This document shows positions 1 to 7,757 of a DNA stretch of 12,714 nucleotides, piece after piece. The notes below the pieces were generated by a model that was given only the letters and a program-made list of their open reading frames with translations, did not search any database and had not been told where the DNA came from. Source of the stretch: JBKBXU01 sp046313675 (GTDB taxonomy: Bacteria > Bacteroidota > Bacteroidia > Cytophagales > Cytophagaceae). Numbering within the stretch: position 1 is the first letter of the stretch; the number at the start of each line of letters is the position of its first letter. Position numbers and translations under genes: made by a program. Location: assembly GCA_046313675.1 (NCBI GenBank), contig JBKBXU010000118.1, positions 1 to 12,714 of the forward strand, written 5' to 3'.

Positions 1-1509
1 AGAGAGGTTTTTATTCCTACCGCTTAAAAAGTTTTTGAGTGCTTCTTCCTTTTTATCAGTTTTAATTGAATTATACCCACGCATGATGTTTCTCTTACCT
101 TCCCCATTGTACCTTTCTATGGATTCTCCCACCAAAAGATCATCCTGAACTTCGAGTTTTCTAATAATCTCAACCTTATTCTTCTCATTCGAATATTCAG
201 GTATCATGGCAAGCTCAAACTTGTCGCCATTTTCTATAATGGTTTGTCTGCCCTGGATTCTATGAGCTACATCTCCAAACGACACATAGGTTTCTGTAGG
301 GTCAAGAAAGTATTTTTCCCCTTTGTACATGAGTACACAAATCATATGATTATCCACTGCAATGGAAGGAATGGAATAGTCATACGCAATGTGTCGTGTA
401 CCCAACCAGGCCAGCCGGGCATCGAAACCTGCGGTTATTAACATTTCTTTTAGCAGATTGGCCATCCCCTTGCAATCACCATATTTATAATCAAAAACTT
501 TATTACATTTTTCAGGCTTAAATCCTGCTATTCCTTCTTCAAAAGCAATGTACCTGATGTTGTCCTGAACCCAGTAAAACATAGCTTCAATTTTTTCTTC
601 ATCTGTTTTTGCCGAAGCTGTAATTTTATCTACCAGGTTCTTCAGAAAATCGGTTTCATTACCAATTTCTTTAACCAACCCTGCGTACCAGTTATAAAGA
701 TCCTGCGTGGTGTTAAACAAAGTTTGTTTCGATCCATCTTTGGCTGTATAGCTTTTTGATAAAACCAGAATATGTGGTAATATAAAACTTGGTCCGGGAG
801 AGTTGCTTTCCGAACGATGGGCCTCAAGCTTTTTTAGTGTAAAAGAATACGTGGTGGTTTTCTTCTTAGGATCGGAGGTTACAGATTTTATCAAATCGTA
901 TCCATCCATATTCATCTCCTTTAACTCCACGTCGACCCATTCAGGCAACTCAAATACCAGCGTTTTTTCACCAATGGGATAATGCTCATGAAAGTAGACT
1001 GCCGTCAGGTATTTTACATCCTCGTATCTTTTGAATAAATCGTATCGGTAAAAATTTCCCTGATCAGGAAAATGCAGGCTGTAAATGAAAACCTTCGCAT
1101 CCGAATGAAAAATCCCACTGCTCTCATAGGTTTTCCTCTGGGTTACGGCATCATATTTCTTTAAAGTACCTTTTTTGTCATACACTTTAATTTCTGAAAC
1201 ACTGGAACTGTTGTTATAACCTACCGAATTGGCAAATGACACTGATTTGCCATCTTTAATCCTCACAATACTTTCAGATTTTACTTCATTTACTTTCACC
1301 GGAGTAAGGTCTTTTTTGTCCTTACTGTATTCGAAAGAAAATTTTACCTGAGATTCAGTAGAATAAAAGTCATCCTTAGGAAACTTCTTTCTAAGTTCCT
1401 GAGCGTAGGATAATTCTTCTTTTGTGGGTTTGATCTGGCTGAAAACAATCTGAGTGGTAGAAATAAAAGCTACTATCAGAAACCACCTAATTGCATATGA
1501 TTTCTTCAT
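1..1509 (-). CDS. Secreted DUF3857 / transglutaminase-like protein, C-terminus cut by window edge
   Basis: The reading frame is open from the ATG at 1507-1509 to base 1 (503 codons, no stop), so the gene continues past the left edge. Residues 1-24 form a signal peptide (KK, then a hydrophobic stretch, then FS before Gln25), which suggests export to the periplasm or cell surface. Residues of about 60-250 fit the DUF3857 beta-rich domain. Residues of about 285-410 fit a transglutaminase/protease-like core: Cys346 in YGDCKGMA, His388 in AVDNHM and Asp403 in FLDPTE form the expected Cys-His-Asp triad, so the fold appears catalytically competent. Bacteroidota members are usually 600-700 residues, so the missing part is probably a C-terminal beta domain. 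The substrate is unknown: the fold includes peptidases, amidases and cross-linking enzymes. The gene is divergent from the transporter at 1757 and no neighbour suggests a pathway. Confidence 0.9.
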   Translation of the reverse strand, partial: MKKSYAIRWFLIVAFISTTQIVFSQIKPTKEELSYAQELRKKFPKDDFYSTESQVKFSFEYSKDKKDLTPVKVNEVKSESIVRIKDGKSVSFANSVGYNNSSSVSEIKVYDKKGTLKKYDAVTQRKTYESSGIFHSDAKVFIYSLHFPDQGNFYRYDLFKRYEDVKYLTAVYFHEHYPIGEKTLVFELPEWVDVELKEMNMDGYDLIKSVTSDPKKKTTTYSFTLKKLEAHRSESNSPGPSFILPHILVLSKSYTAKDGSKQTLFNTTQDLYNWYAGLVKEIGNETDFLKNLVDKITASAKTDEEKIEAMFYWVQDNIRYIAFEEGIAGFKPEKCNKVFDYKYGDCKGMANLLKEMLITAGFDARLAWLGTRHIAYDYSIPSIAVDNHMICVLMYKGEKYFLDPTETYVSFGDVAHRIQGRQTIIENGDKFELAMIPEYSNEKNKVEIIRKLEVQDDLLVGESIERYNGEGKRNIMRGYNSIKTDKKEEALKNFLSGRNKNLS

Positions 1510-1543
1510 TATGATTAATTAAATATTTTTTTTGTAATCATAA
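1509..1543. promoter_or_regulatory. 9-bp inverted repeat at the start of the DUF3857 gene
   Basis: TTATGATTA (1509-1517) and TAATCATAA (1535-1543) are perfect inverted arms separated by 17 bases. They lie at the first base of the start codon and in the leader of the minus-strand gene. Possible roles are a leader hairpin that could mask the ribosome site, or an operator. The arms are almost wholly A/T in an AT-rich spacer, so chance is a real alternative. The rest of the 1510-1756 spacer shows no exact TAnnTTTG promoter element on either strand and no convincing small ORF. Confidence 0.25.
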
Positions 1544-1756
1544 AATGAATTTAAAATGAGGTCAGCCCTTAGAAAAGATTCTTTTTATGAAATCAGAACG
1601 CCCACTTTTTCAAGCGGAATGTGAATTTACTAAAAAAGCCTAAAAATAAAAGATTTTTTATCGAAAGAATATCTCTCCCTGACTTAAAAAACAAAAAAAA
1701 TAATGGTATGAATCTAACAAATCAGAATCTAATTTGTAGCTTTCCTATACATTTAG

Positions 1757-2962
1757 ATGTTTAAACATTTGAAAAAAGAAAAACTCCTCCTGCTTCTTTT
1801 GGCGGCCATTCAATTTACCCATGTTATGGATTTTATGATCCTGATGCCTTTGGGGCCGCAATTACTTAGGATTTTCTCTATTGATGCAACAGAATTCTCT
1901 ATTCTGGTTTCGGCATACACCTTCAGTGCCGGTATTTCAGGTTTTTTCGGAACATTTTACATGGACAAATTTGACCGAAAATCATTGATTCTTGTAAGCT
2001 TTGCCGGCTTTACCATAAGCACCATTGCATGTGCTCTTGCCCCGGACTATACCTTATTTCTCGGAGCACGGATATTTGCCGGTGCCTTTGGAGGGATAAT
2101 TGCCGCCCTGATTCTGGCCGTTGTAGGAGATGCCTTCCCCTACGAAAAAAGAGGTAGTGCTATGGGATTTGTTATGGCGGCCTTTTCTGTAGCTTCCGTT
2201 TTTGGAATACCTTTCGGTTTGTATATAGCCAATATTTTTAGCTGGCATGCACCTTTTCTCTTTCTTGGAGGCTTGTCGCTTATCCTGCTCGGCTTCCTAC
2301 TATTCTTTTTCCCCAACATGAACAGTCATATTCAGGAAAAACGCTTAAGGGCCTCTCCTATTAAAATTTTACAGGAAATAGCCGCTGATAAAAACCAGGT
2401 TATGGGTTTGTTACTTATGGTCACCCTTGTCCTGGGCCAATTCACCGTTCTACCCTTCATCAGCACCTACATGGTGGCAAATGTGGGCTTTACAGAACAC
2501 GATCTTACGTATATTTATCTTATTGGAGGTGCCGCTACCATATTTACAGGCCCCTTAACAGGAAAGCTGGCGGATAAATTTGGGAAATCGTATATTTTTA
2601 AAATATCCGTCTTTCTTTCTCTGATCCCGATTTTGATTATAACCCATCTATCAATCACTACCATGCCCGTCGTATTGGTAGTTACGACATTTCTTTTTAT
2701 CATTATGGGTGGACGTATGATACCGGCTATGGCCTTGATTACCTCCGCTGTCAAGCCTTCCAAAAGGGGAAGTTTTATGAGCATTAGCTCCTCGGTGCAA
2801 CAACTGTCGGCAGGTTTTTCAGCTTTCCTAACCGGATTAATCTTATCCTCCACCCCGGATGGTCAAATACTGTATTTTGAAAGAGCTGGATATTTTGCTG
2901 TTATCGCTAGTATTCTTGCAGTCATCGTCGCCCTAAGGATAAAAGCGGTGGATGTTCAGTAA
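1757..2962 (+). CDS. Major facilitator superfamily transporter (DHA1-type efflux)
   Basis: This is a 401-residue protein made almost entirely of hydrophobic segments, consistent with twelve transmembrane helices and a short central cytoplasmic loop (about residues 193-212). Helix 1 has the membrane-buried Asp25 seen in many drug:H+ antiporters. The loop between helices 2 and 3 carries MFS motif A (Gly62 to Lys75, with D70, D73, R74 and K75). A second copy at the equivalent place in the C-terminal half reads GKLADKFGK. RIFAGAFGG in helix 4 is also typical. The family exports small molecules by proton antiport across the inner membrane. The substrate cannot be read from sequence; AraJ-like sugar efflux and multidrug efflux are both possible. 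The ATG at 1757 is the first in frame with the predicted helix 1, and no clear Shine-Dalgarno precedes it. The gene converges on the VIT gene with only 7 bases between stop codons. Confidence 0.92.
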   Translation: MFKHLKKEKLLLLLLAAIQFTHVMDFMILMPLGPQLLRIFSIDATEFSILVSAYTFSAGISGFFGTFYMDKFDRKSLILVSFAGFTISTIACALAPDYTLFLGARIFAGAFGGIIAALILAVVGDAFPYEKRGSAMGFVMAAFSVASVFGIPFGLYIANIFSWHAPFLFLGGLSLILLGFLLFFFPNMNSHIQEKRLRASPIKILQEIAADKNQVMGLLLMVTLVLGQFTVLPFISTYMVANVGFTEHDLTYIYLIGGAATIFTGPLTGKLADKFGKSYIFKISVFLSLIPILIITHLSITTMPVVLVVTTFLFIIMGGRMIPAMALITSAVKPSKRGSFMSISSSVQQLSAGFSAFLTGLILSSTPDGQILYFERAGYFAVIASILAVIVALRIKAVDVQ

Positions 2963-2969
2963 TTTCTAT

Positions 2970-3710
2970 TTAACCAAACAAGTTCCGCAGAAAATCTCCC
3001 AAACTATAGGCTATAAATGCCGCAACACCTCCCAAGGTTAGGGTTTCCAATATGCCTATCAATGGATTTTTACGGGTAACCAGACTCTTCAAACTTCCTA
3101 CAATGCTTAAGCCAAGCCCGGTTAGCAGACAAGAGTAGATAAAAAGGTTTTCCTGCCTACCGGAAGAAGAAACTATTTCTATAAAATAGCTTAACAATGG
3201 TATAGAACCTATCACAATAAAAGCACAAAAGGTAACAAATGCCGTCTTTAGAGGTGTTTTGTCATCCTTGGCCAATTCCAACTCTTCTTTCATCATGGTA
3301 TCTACCCATACATCTTTATTGGATGTAATAACCCCGACTACCTGCTCTAGAAGATCTCCTTCAAATCCTTTTTGACGGTATATTGTCCTGATTTCTTCAA
3401 CTTCCTGTTCCCTTAGGTTTTCAACTTCCCAATATTCTGTAGCTTTATGTTTATCATAGGCATCTCTATTGGCTTTGGTGCTAAAAAAATTACCCACTGA
3501 CATAGAAAAACCATCTGCCACAAGATTAGCAATACCCAGGATTACGACAATGGACAGGTCAAGCTCTGCCCCGGTAGCCCCCGCCACGACGGCAAATGTG
3601 GTAATGGCTCCATCAATTCCACCATAGACAAATTCGGCAATGTAATCTCTGTTAAATAGAAAAAATCTGCCTTTCCTATGAATAGAGCTTTCAGAAAGCA
3701 TATCAGACAT
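2970..3710 (-). CDS. VIT1/CCC1-family iron/manganese transporter
   Basis: This 246-residue membrane protein matches the VIT/CCC1 family. TM1 (about 23-45) carries FVYGGIDGAITTFAVVAG, with Asp33. TM2 (about 52-76) carries ANLVADGFSMSVGNF, with Asp66 and Met70. A soluble, acidic segment follows (about 90-150, with E92, E95, E97, E101, E103, E105, E106 and EELELAK at 142-148) at the position of the cytoplasmic metal-binding domain known in eukaryotic VIT1. Three more helices follow (about 155-178, 188-211, 216-240). Family members move Fe2+ or Mn2+ out of the cytosol; in bacteria this would mean export and metal detoxification. The start overlaps the DUF3999 stop by 8 bases, with a purine-rich AAAGAAAAGAAGA just upstream, which implies translational coupling. 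It is the last gene of the minus-strand cluster. The metal specificity is not determined here. Confidence 0.92.
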   Translation of the reverse strand: MSDMLSESSIHRKGRFFLFNRDYIAEFVYGGIDGAITTFAVVAGATGAELDLSIVVILGIANLVADGFSMSVGNFFSTKANRDAYDKHKATEYWEVENLREQEVEEIRTIYRQKGFEGDLLEQVVGVITSNKDVWVDTMMKEELELAKDDKTPLKTAFVTFCAFIVIGSIPLLSYFIEIVSSSGRQENLFIYSCLLTGLGLSIVGSLKSLVTRKNPLIGILETLTLGGVAAFIAYSLGDFLRNLFG

Positions 3711-4938
3711 TCTTCTTTTCTTTGTTCATGTCCGCAACCATTCTGTAAGTCATAAAACCCAGTAATAAGGCTACGATGCCCAAAGAAATCCATATAAAAA
3801 CAGGGTTTTGGAAAAACGGAACATGCACTTCCGTTGAAGCCTGCCCTGACAAAACTTCAATGTTGCCGGGAGTCAATAATTCAATATCACCAGGAATTTT
3901 ATCAGCATAGTATTTCAGATCATAATCAGGAGCACTTATTTCCTTGTGATCAAATAATAAATAGTAGGCATTGTCTTTCTTAAATTCTGCTTTTAAACAA
4001 GTTAAAATCTGCTGAAACCTGAGCTGATCAATTTTCAATGGAGGATTATCCCTATTATCGATAACTACACGTACATTCCTGAATTTCAACAAATCCAAAT
4101 CTACAACATTGTCGATTTCGGAACGTAAACTGAAATTTTTCACAGTAAAATACCTACCGCTCGTATCTCCATTTAAACCCTGAATCATTAATTCTGCATT
4201 CCGGAAATACTTACCGTCGGAAGAAATATTAAAAATAACCCTGTCGGCATACAAGTAAGATGGGTACTGAATATCAATAATGGTTTTCCTGGCCGAGTCA
4301 ACCTGTATTATTCGAGCATCAGGCAGGTCTGCATATACGGCTTCGGATAAATTCTGCACATAAAATCCGGCTTCCAGTATGTTAAGAGGACTGCTGAGTG
4401 AATCCCCCATTTCAAACTTCAGAAACTCATAATCCGACAGGGGAAAGCGGAGTTCTTTTTCAAAAATAAGCTTTGAAGGATCAAACAGGTTGTTTAAATA
4501 GTATTCCTTTTTAATGATGTACCAATTTTCCCTGTCATTGCTTCCGCTTATCCTAAGCTTTTTCTCTGTGTCTGCATTTTTTATTCTAAAAGTTATTCTA
4601 TCAATTGCTTTCTTTTCAGAATTATGAATAATGAGCTCCGAACAGCACCTTTGTTCCGTGTTTCGTGCATAAATCTCGTACTTTATAAATTCAGGATTTC
4701 CAGTCTGCTTATATTCTCTGGATATGACATAAGGTACCTCTGATCCTTCTTTGTCCATAATCCGGATATCGGCAAAATCATACCGAAGGCTGCCCAATAT
4801 TTCAGGTGGCAGGGCAATTTTATAATAAGCATCTTCCGCTACCACCGGAAGAGCCGCCTGTTTCTTAAAACCCTGTCCATATATAATGCCACAGGACATA
4901 AACATCAAAACCGGTAAAATCCATTTAACTTTTATCAT
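3703..4938 (-). CDS. DUF3999 family membrane-anchored exoprotein
   Basis: This 411-residue protein has an N-terminal signal peptide (residues 1-21, ending IIYGQ), a large beta-rich periplasmic part, and one C-terminal transmembrane helix (about 378-400, PVFIWISLGIVALLLGFM) followed by a short basic tail, so most of it should face the periplasm. I assign DUF3999 from the early 'RYDFADIRIMDKEGSEVPY' region, the repeated beta-sandwich pattern, the C-terminal anchor, and its place beside a DUF2339 gene, a known recurrent pairing. The biochemical function of the family is unknown; the fold resembles carbohydrate-binding or adhesive sandwiches only superficially. Adjacent cysteines (CC, about residue 98) are unusual for a periplasmic domain. 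Its start overlaps the DUF2339 stop as ATGA, with a GGGTGG ribosome-site candidate 9 bases upstream. The next gene (VIT) overlaps its stop. Confidence 0.75.
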   Translation of the reverse strand: MIKVKWILPVLMFMSCGIIYGQGFKKQAALPVVAEDAYYKIALPPEILGSLRYDFADIRIMDKEGSEVPYVISREYKQTGNPEFIKYEIYARNTEQRCCSELIIHNSEKKAIDRITFRIKNADTEKKLRISGSNDRENWYIIKKEYYLNNLFDPSKLIFEKELRFPLSDYEFLKFEMGDSLSSPLNILEAGFYVQNLSEAVYADLPDARIIQVDSARKTIIDIQYPSYLYADRVIFNISSDGKYFRNAELMIQGLNGDTSGRYFTVKNFSLRSEIDNVVDLDLLKFRNVRVVIDNRDNPPLKIDQLRFQQILTCLKAEFKKDNAYYLLFDHKEISAPDYDLKYYADKIPGDIELLTPGNIEVLSGQASTEVHVPFFQNPVFIWISLGIVALLLGFMTYRMVADMNKEKKNV

Positions 4939-7322
4939 AATACCGTTCCACCCGTCTTTGAATTTCCATCAATAAGTAAATTTTTAAGCTTCTGATATAA
5001 AAATGAAATAATCAGCAACAATAGGCCAAGCGATATAAAAGCCGCAATTTTCCCTCCTTCAGAAGCATTTTTAATATCATATACGAATAGTTTCACGAGG
5101 GTTACGCAGATAAGTATCAACGAAGCAAACCGTATATACTTTTGCTTCCTTTTCATTCCAACGATCATTAAAACAAAAGAAAAAATGCCCCATGCAATGG
5201 GATAAGCTACTTTATGTGAAATACTCAATGCTTCACCAATTTCATTTGGATGATGGCTTAAAACTATAAAATGATCTAATTCACTGCTTATAAAAAACAA
5301 GAGCATTAATAGAGCGAACACAGGATAGGCGCGTTTATCCCAATTATAATTTTTGACAATTTCTTTCACAAAAGGGAAAATAAAGAATAACAAGGCTGTA
5401 AGGGCAAATACGTTGATTAAATGAATCAGAAAAAAATATAAAGGATACTCCCCCATCTGGTATCCGTCCCGCAAATCAATCACAGAGCTATGAAAATCAA
5501 ATACGGCATATACCATACTTAGCAAAGAAAGAACCACCAAGGCTGGCTTAAGAAATTGGGCTATTTTTAACCTGACCAACAGGAATAGAACCAGAAGGTA
5601 TACACCGGTAAAGCTCCATCCGGCTACCTCCAAAAAGGCTACAGGTTTTTGAGAAATATGAAGGTGGTAATTTATCTCCAGCAACAATGTAGCATAGCAA
5701 ATAACCAGAAAAGCGCTAAACAGGGTATTTTTCAGGGCATCTACTGTGTTAAAAATCAATTTTTCTCCTGCTGCATTGATTAAACGCATGTACATAAATA
5801 CAGAAAGGGCAGAAATCAAACCGGTTAAAATATGCTTATTGAAGATTATATTCATCCCTTCTACATCCATGGAAACAGCTTCTTTGTAGACATTCCCCCA
5901 ATCCATGAGCAGACTAAAAGCCATAAGAAGCAACACAATGGCGGATCCGGTTTTTAAAATTTTCAATTCGGATTTCAAGGAAAGCCATAATAACAAAACG
6001 GCTTCTGCTGCCCAAAATAACGTTATATGATTTCCTTTTAATTGTATTGGCGCTGCAAGACTTAAAAAGGTAAGGATAAGTCCTATGAACAAAAACACAA
6101 GATTTCTGTCTATTCTGCTGTTTTTATACAGCACGAAGGAGCTAACGAAAAAGAAGATAGCTATAGAAGCTGTAAAAAGGCCGTTGAAAGCACCATTGCC
6201 AATAACATCTATACAGTACAAACCAGCTCCAAAATAGAGAAAGGTATTACTTAAGATGATACTAAAATCAAAAGCGTCGAATTTACGGCTATTTTTAAGG
6301 TTGTATACCACATTCATTAGCACGAACACCAGAAAAAATAAGGAGGCAAACACCAGTGCTCCTATAACAGGTGCATCTGTGGAACCTACCACTTTAGAAC
6401 CAAACCATCCACCATAAAGGAGAATGGTCAGTACATAACAGATAACATTAATAGGATACCACTTTCTGAACCATGCCAAAACGAGCATTCCGGTATTGAG
6501 AAGCAGAATATAACTAAACAGAATTACATAATCACCTTCCCCGGTACTTACCATAAAAGGAGTCCCGAAACCTCCGAGAATGGCCAGGATGGCAATTTCC
6601 ATTCTATTGTACAACAATGAAAACCCTACGGTAAAGGCTGTGATCAGAACCATGATGCCAAAGGCTACCGGCTGGCTGATCAGGCTGTAAAAATGAAAGG
6701 CCATGGCCACAGAAAGATATAATACGGCAATACCTCCACCCAATAGCACCGAGCTGAAGGACTTATAATTTTTACGTAGGTAATGTGCGACTCCCACTAA
6801 CATCCCTCCCGAAAGTACGGCAATCATTACACGTCCCACAGGGCCGATCCAATCCTTATCAATGGCATACTTAACAAATATGGCAATGCCTGCGACAAGG
6901 ATTACAATGCCAATTTTGTTCATCAGATTCTCCCCAATAAACTTCTCCATATCCGGATTCCGTTCTAAAAAAGATTTTCTTTTCTCCTTGGGTGCAGGTT
7001 TAACCGGCGGACGTTGCGGTGGCACATGGGATGAAACGGGAATAGCAGGTTTGGGTGCAGGAACAGGCGAATCCTGGACTGGTTTTACAACTTCTGCAAG
7101 TGGTGCTTTTTCTACCTGAACATTCACCTCTCGCGGAGGTTCCGGGGCAGCTTTAGCTACAGGAACTTCCCGGGCGACATTCATCTGCCGGACTTCCTTT
7201 CTTAACTCTTCCAATTTTCGGCTGACATCATCCAGCCTGCCATTAATGCTGCTCTTTATAGTAATTAAAATAATTATAGGCACAACAAGGATGGCCAATA
7301 CGATAAGGATTATTGCTTCCAA
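4935..7322 (-). CDS. DUF2339 polytopic membrane protein
   Basis: This 795-residue protein has one N-terminal helix (about 3-22), a short charged coiled-coil (about 26-50), a Pro/Ala/Lys-rich linker (about 51-115), then a long run of about twenty or more hydrophobic segments to the C-terminus. The segment after the linker (MNKIGIVILVAGIAIFVKYA, then DKDWIGPVGRV) is the hallmark opening of DUF2339. The family is found across bacteria, has no established function, and is often beside DUF3999. The start deserves note: the only plausible initiator is TTG at 7320-7322. An in-frame stop lies at 7335-7337, and the first internal Met is residue 48, past the first helix and coiled-coil. The gene is 54 bases downstream of the DksA-like gene and overlaps DUF3999 by 4 bases. 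A multi-helix inner-membrane scaffold or transporter is my inference. Confidence 0.88.
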   Translation of the reverse strand: MEAIILIVLAILVVPIIILITIKSSINGRLDDVSRKLEELRKEVRQMNVAREVPVAKAAPEPPREVNVQVEKAPLAEVVKPVQDSPVPAPKPAIPVSSHVPPQRPPVKPAPKEKRKSFLERNPDMEKFIGENLMNKIGIVILVAGIAIFVKYAIDKDWIGPVGRVMIAVLSGGMLVGVAHYLRKNYKSFSSVLLGGGIAVLYLSVAMAFHFYSLISQPVAFGIMVLITAFTVGFSLLYNRMEIAILAILGGFGTPFMVSTGEGDYVILFSYILLLNTGMLVLAWFRKWYPINVICYVLTILLYGGWFGSKVVGSTDAPVIGALVFASLFFLVFVLMNVVYNLKNSRKFDAFDFSIILSNTFLYFGAGLYCIDVIGNGAFNGLFTASIAIFFFVSSFVLYKNSRIDRNLVFLFIGLILTFLSLAAPIQLKGNHITLFWAAEAVLLLWLSLKSELKILKTGSAIVLLLMAFSLLMDWGNVYKEAVSMDVEGMNIIFNKHILTGLISALSVFMYMRLINAAGEKLIFNTVDALKNTLFSAFLVICYATLLLEINYHLHISQKPVAFLEVAGWSFTGVYLLVLFLLVRLKIAQFLKPALVVLSLLSMVYAVFDFHSSVIDLRDGYQMGEYPLYFFLIHLINVFALTALLFFIFPFVKEIVKNYNWDKRAYPVFALLMLLFFISSELDHFIVLSHHPNEIGEALSISHKVAYPIAWGIFSFVLMIVGMKRKQKYIRFASLILICVTLVKLFVYDIKNASEGGKIAAFISLGLLLLIISFLYQKLKNLLIDGNSKTGGTVL

Positions 7323-7376
7323 AGGATGTGATATTTATAGTTTAATGTGAAAAAAGCAGACAAATTCAAACAACCG

Positions 7377-7709
7377 CTATCTGGCACAATTTACACATAA
7401 TGAGCTTTGAGGCATGAGCAGTAAGCGGCCTACCGGTATAGGCTTATGACATTTGGAACAAATCCCAAAACCTTCTTTCCCAACCTGAGTTTGCATATAT
7501 TGAAGTTTTGAAAGTTTTTCTTCTGCCTGTCTTAAAGCTGCCTCTGTTATACTTTTATTGTTGATAGCATCCATACGGGAAATTCTGCCTATGGCATTCT
7601 CAGGAGAAACCGGTTTGGACATTTCCTTGTACATAACAATCACCTTCTCGGTCTTGGCAATTTCTTCCTGAATTTTTTCTTTTATCTGATCACTTAGTTT
7701 TGAATCCAT
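7377..7709 (-). CDS. DksA/TraR-family C4 zinc-finger protein
   Basis: This 110-residue protein has an N-terminal helical hairpin (about 5-75, rich in Glu, Lys and Gln, with the turn near SPENAIGRISRMDAINN) and a C-terminal zinc finger with Cys84-x2-Cys87 and Cys105-x2-Cys108. That is the arrangement of the DksA/TraR family, which binds in the RNA polymerase secondary channel and alters initiation, sometimes with ppGpp. It is shorter than E. coli DksA (151 residues) and closer in size to TraR/YbiI-type members. The coil tip has a single Asp (in RMDA) rather than the paired DxxDxA acidic tip of classical DksA, so activity on polymerase is plausible but not shown. It lies 47 bases after prs and 54 bases before DUF2339 and may share their transcript. 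The ATG is 1 base from GAGG (7711-7714), too close for a normal Shine-Dalgarno. Confidence 0.88.
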   Translation of the reverse strand: MDSKLSDQIKEKIQEEIAKTEKVIVMYKEMSKPVSPENAIGRISRMDAINNKSITEAALRQAEEKLSKLQYMQTQVGKEGFGICSKCHKPIPVGRLLLMPQSSLCVNCAR

Positions 7710-7723
7710 ACCTCAGGTAAATT

Positions 7724-7757
7724 AAAAATAAATACTTAAAAACACACCTTTATTTTT
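7724..7757 (-). terminator. Possible weak AT-only hairpin between prs and the DksA-like gene
   Basis: On the minus strand AAAAATAAA (7757-7749) and TTTATTTTT (7732-7724) form a perfect 9-bp inverted repeat with a 16-base loop, touching the prs stop codon. It ends in a T-rich arm. The stem has no G-C pair, so it would be a weak intrinsic terminator or attenuator at best. It might reduce, rather than block, read-through from prs into the downstream genes. An mRNA end-stabilising hairpin or chance AT richness are alternatives. Confidence 0.25.

Noticed and set aside
244..827. Short ORFs at the left end (plus 244-441, minus 642-827)
   Set aside because: They are out-of-frame shadows of the DUF3857/transglutaminase gene, which is open through the whole region.
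1721..1740. Possible promoter element (CTAATTTG) for the transporter
   Set aside because: Differs from TAnnTTTG at both first bases and has no TTG at the expected upstream distance.
6862..7119. 85-codon plus-strand ORF, Gly/Thr-rich
   Set aside because: Antisense shadow of the proline-rich linker and first DUF2339 helices; no start context or family resemblance.
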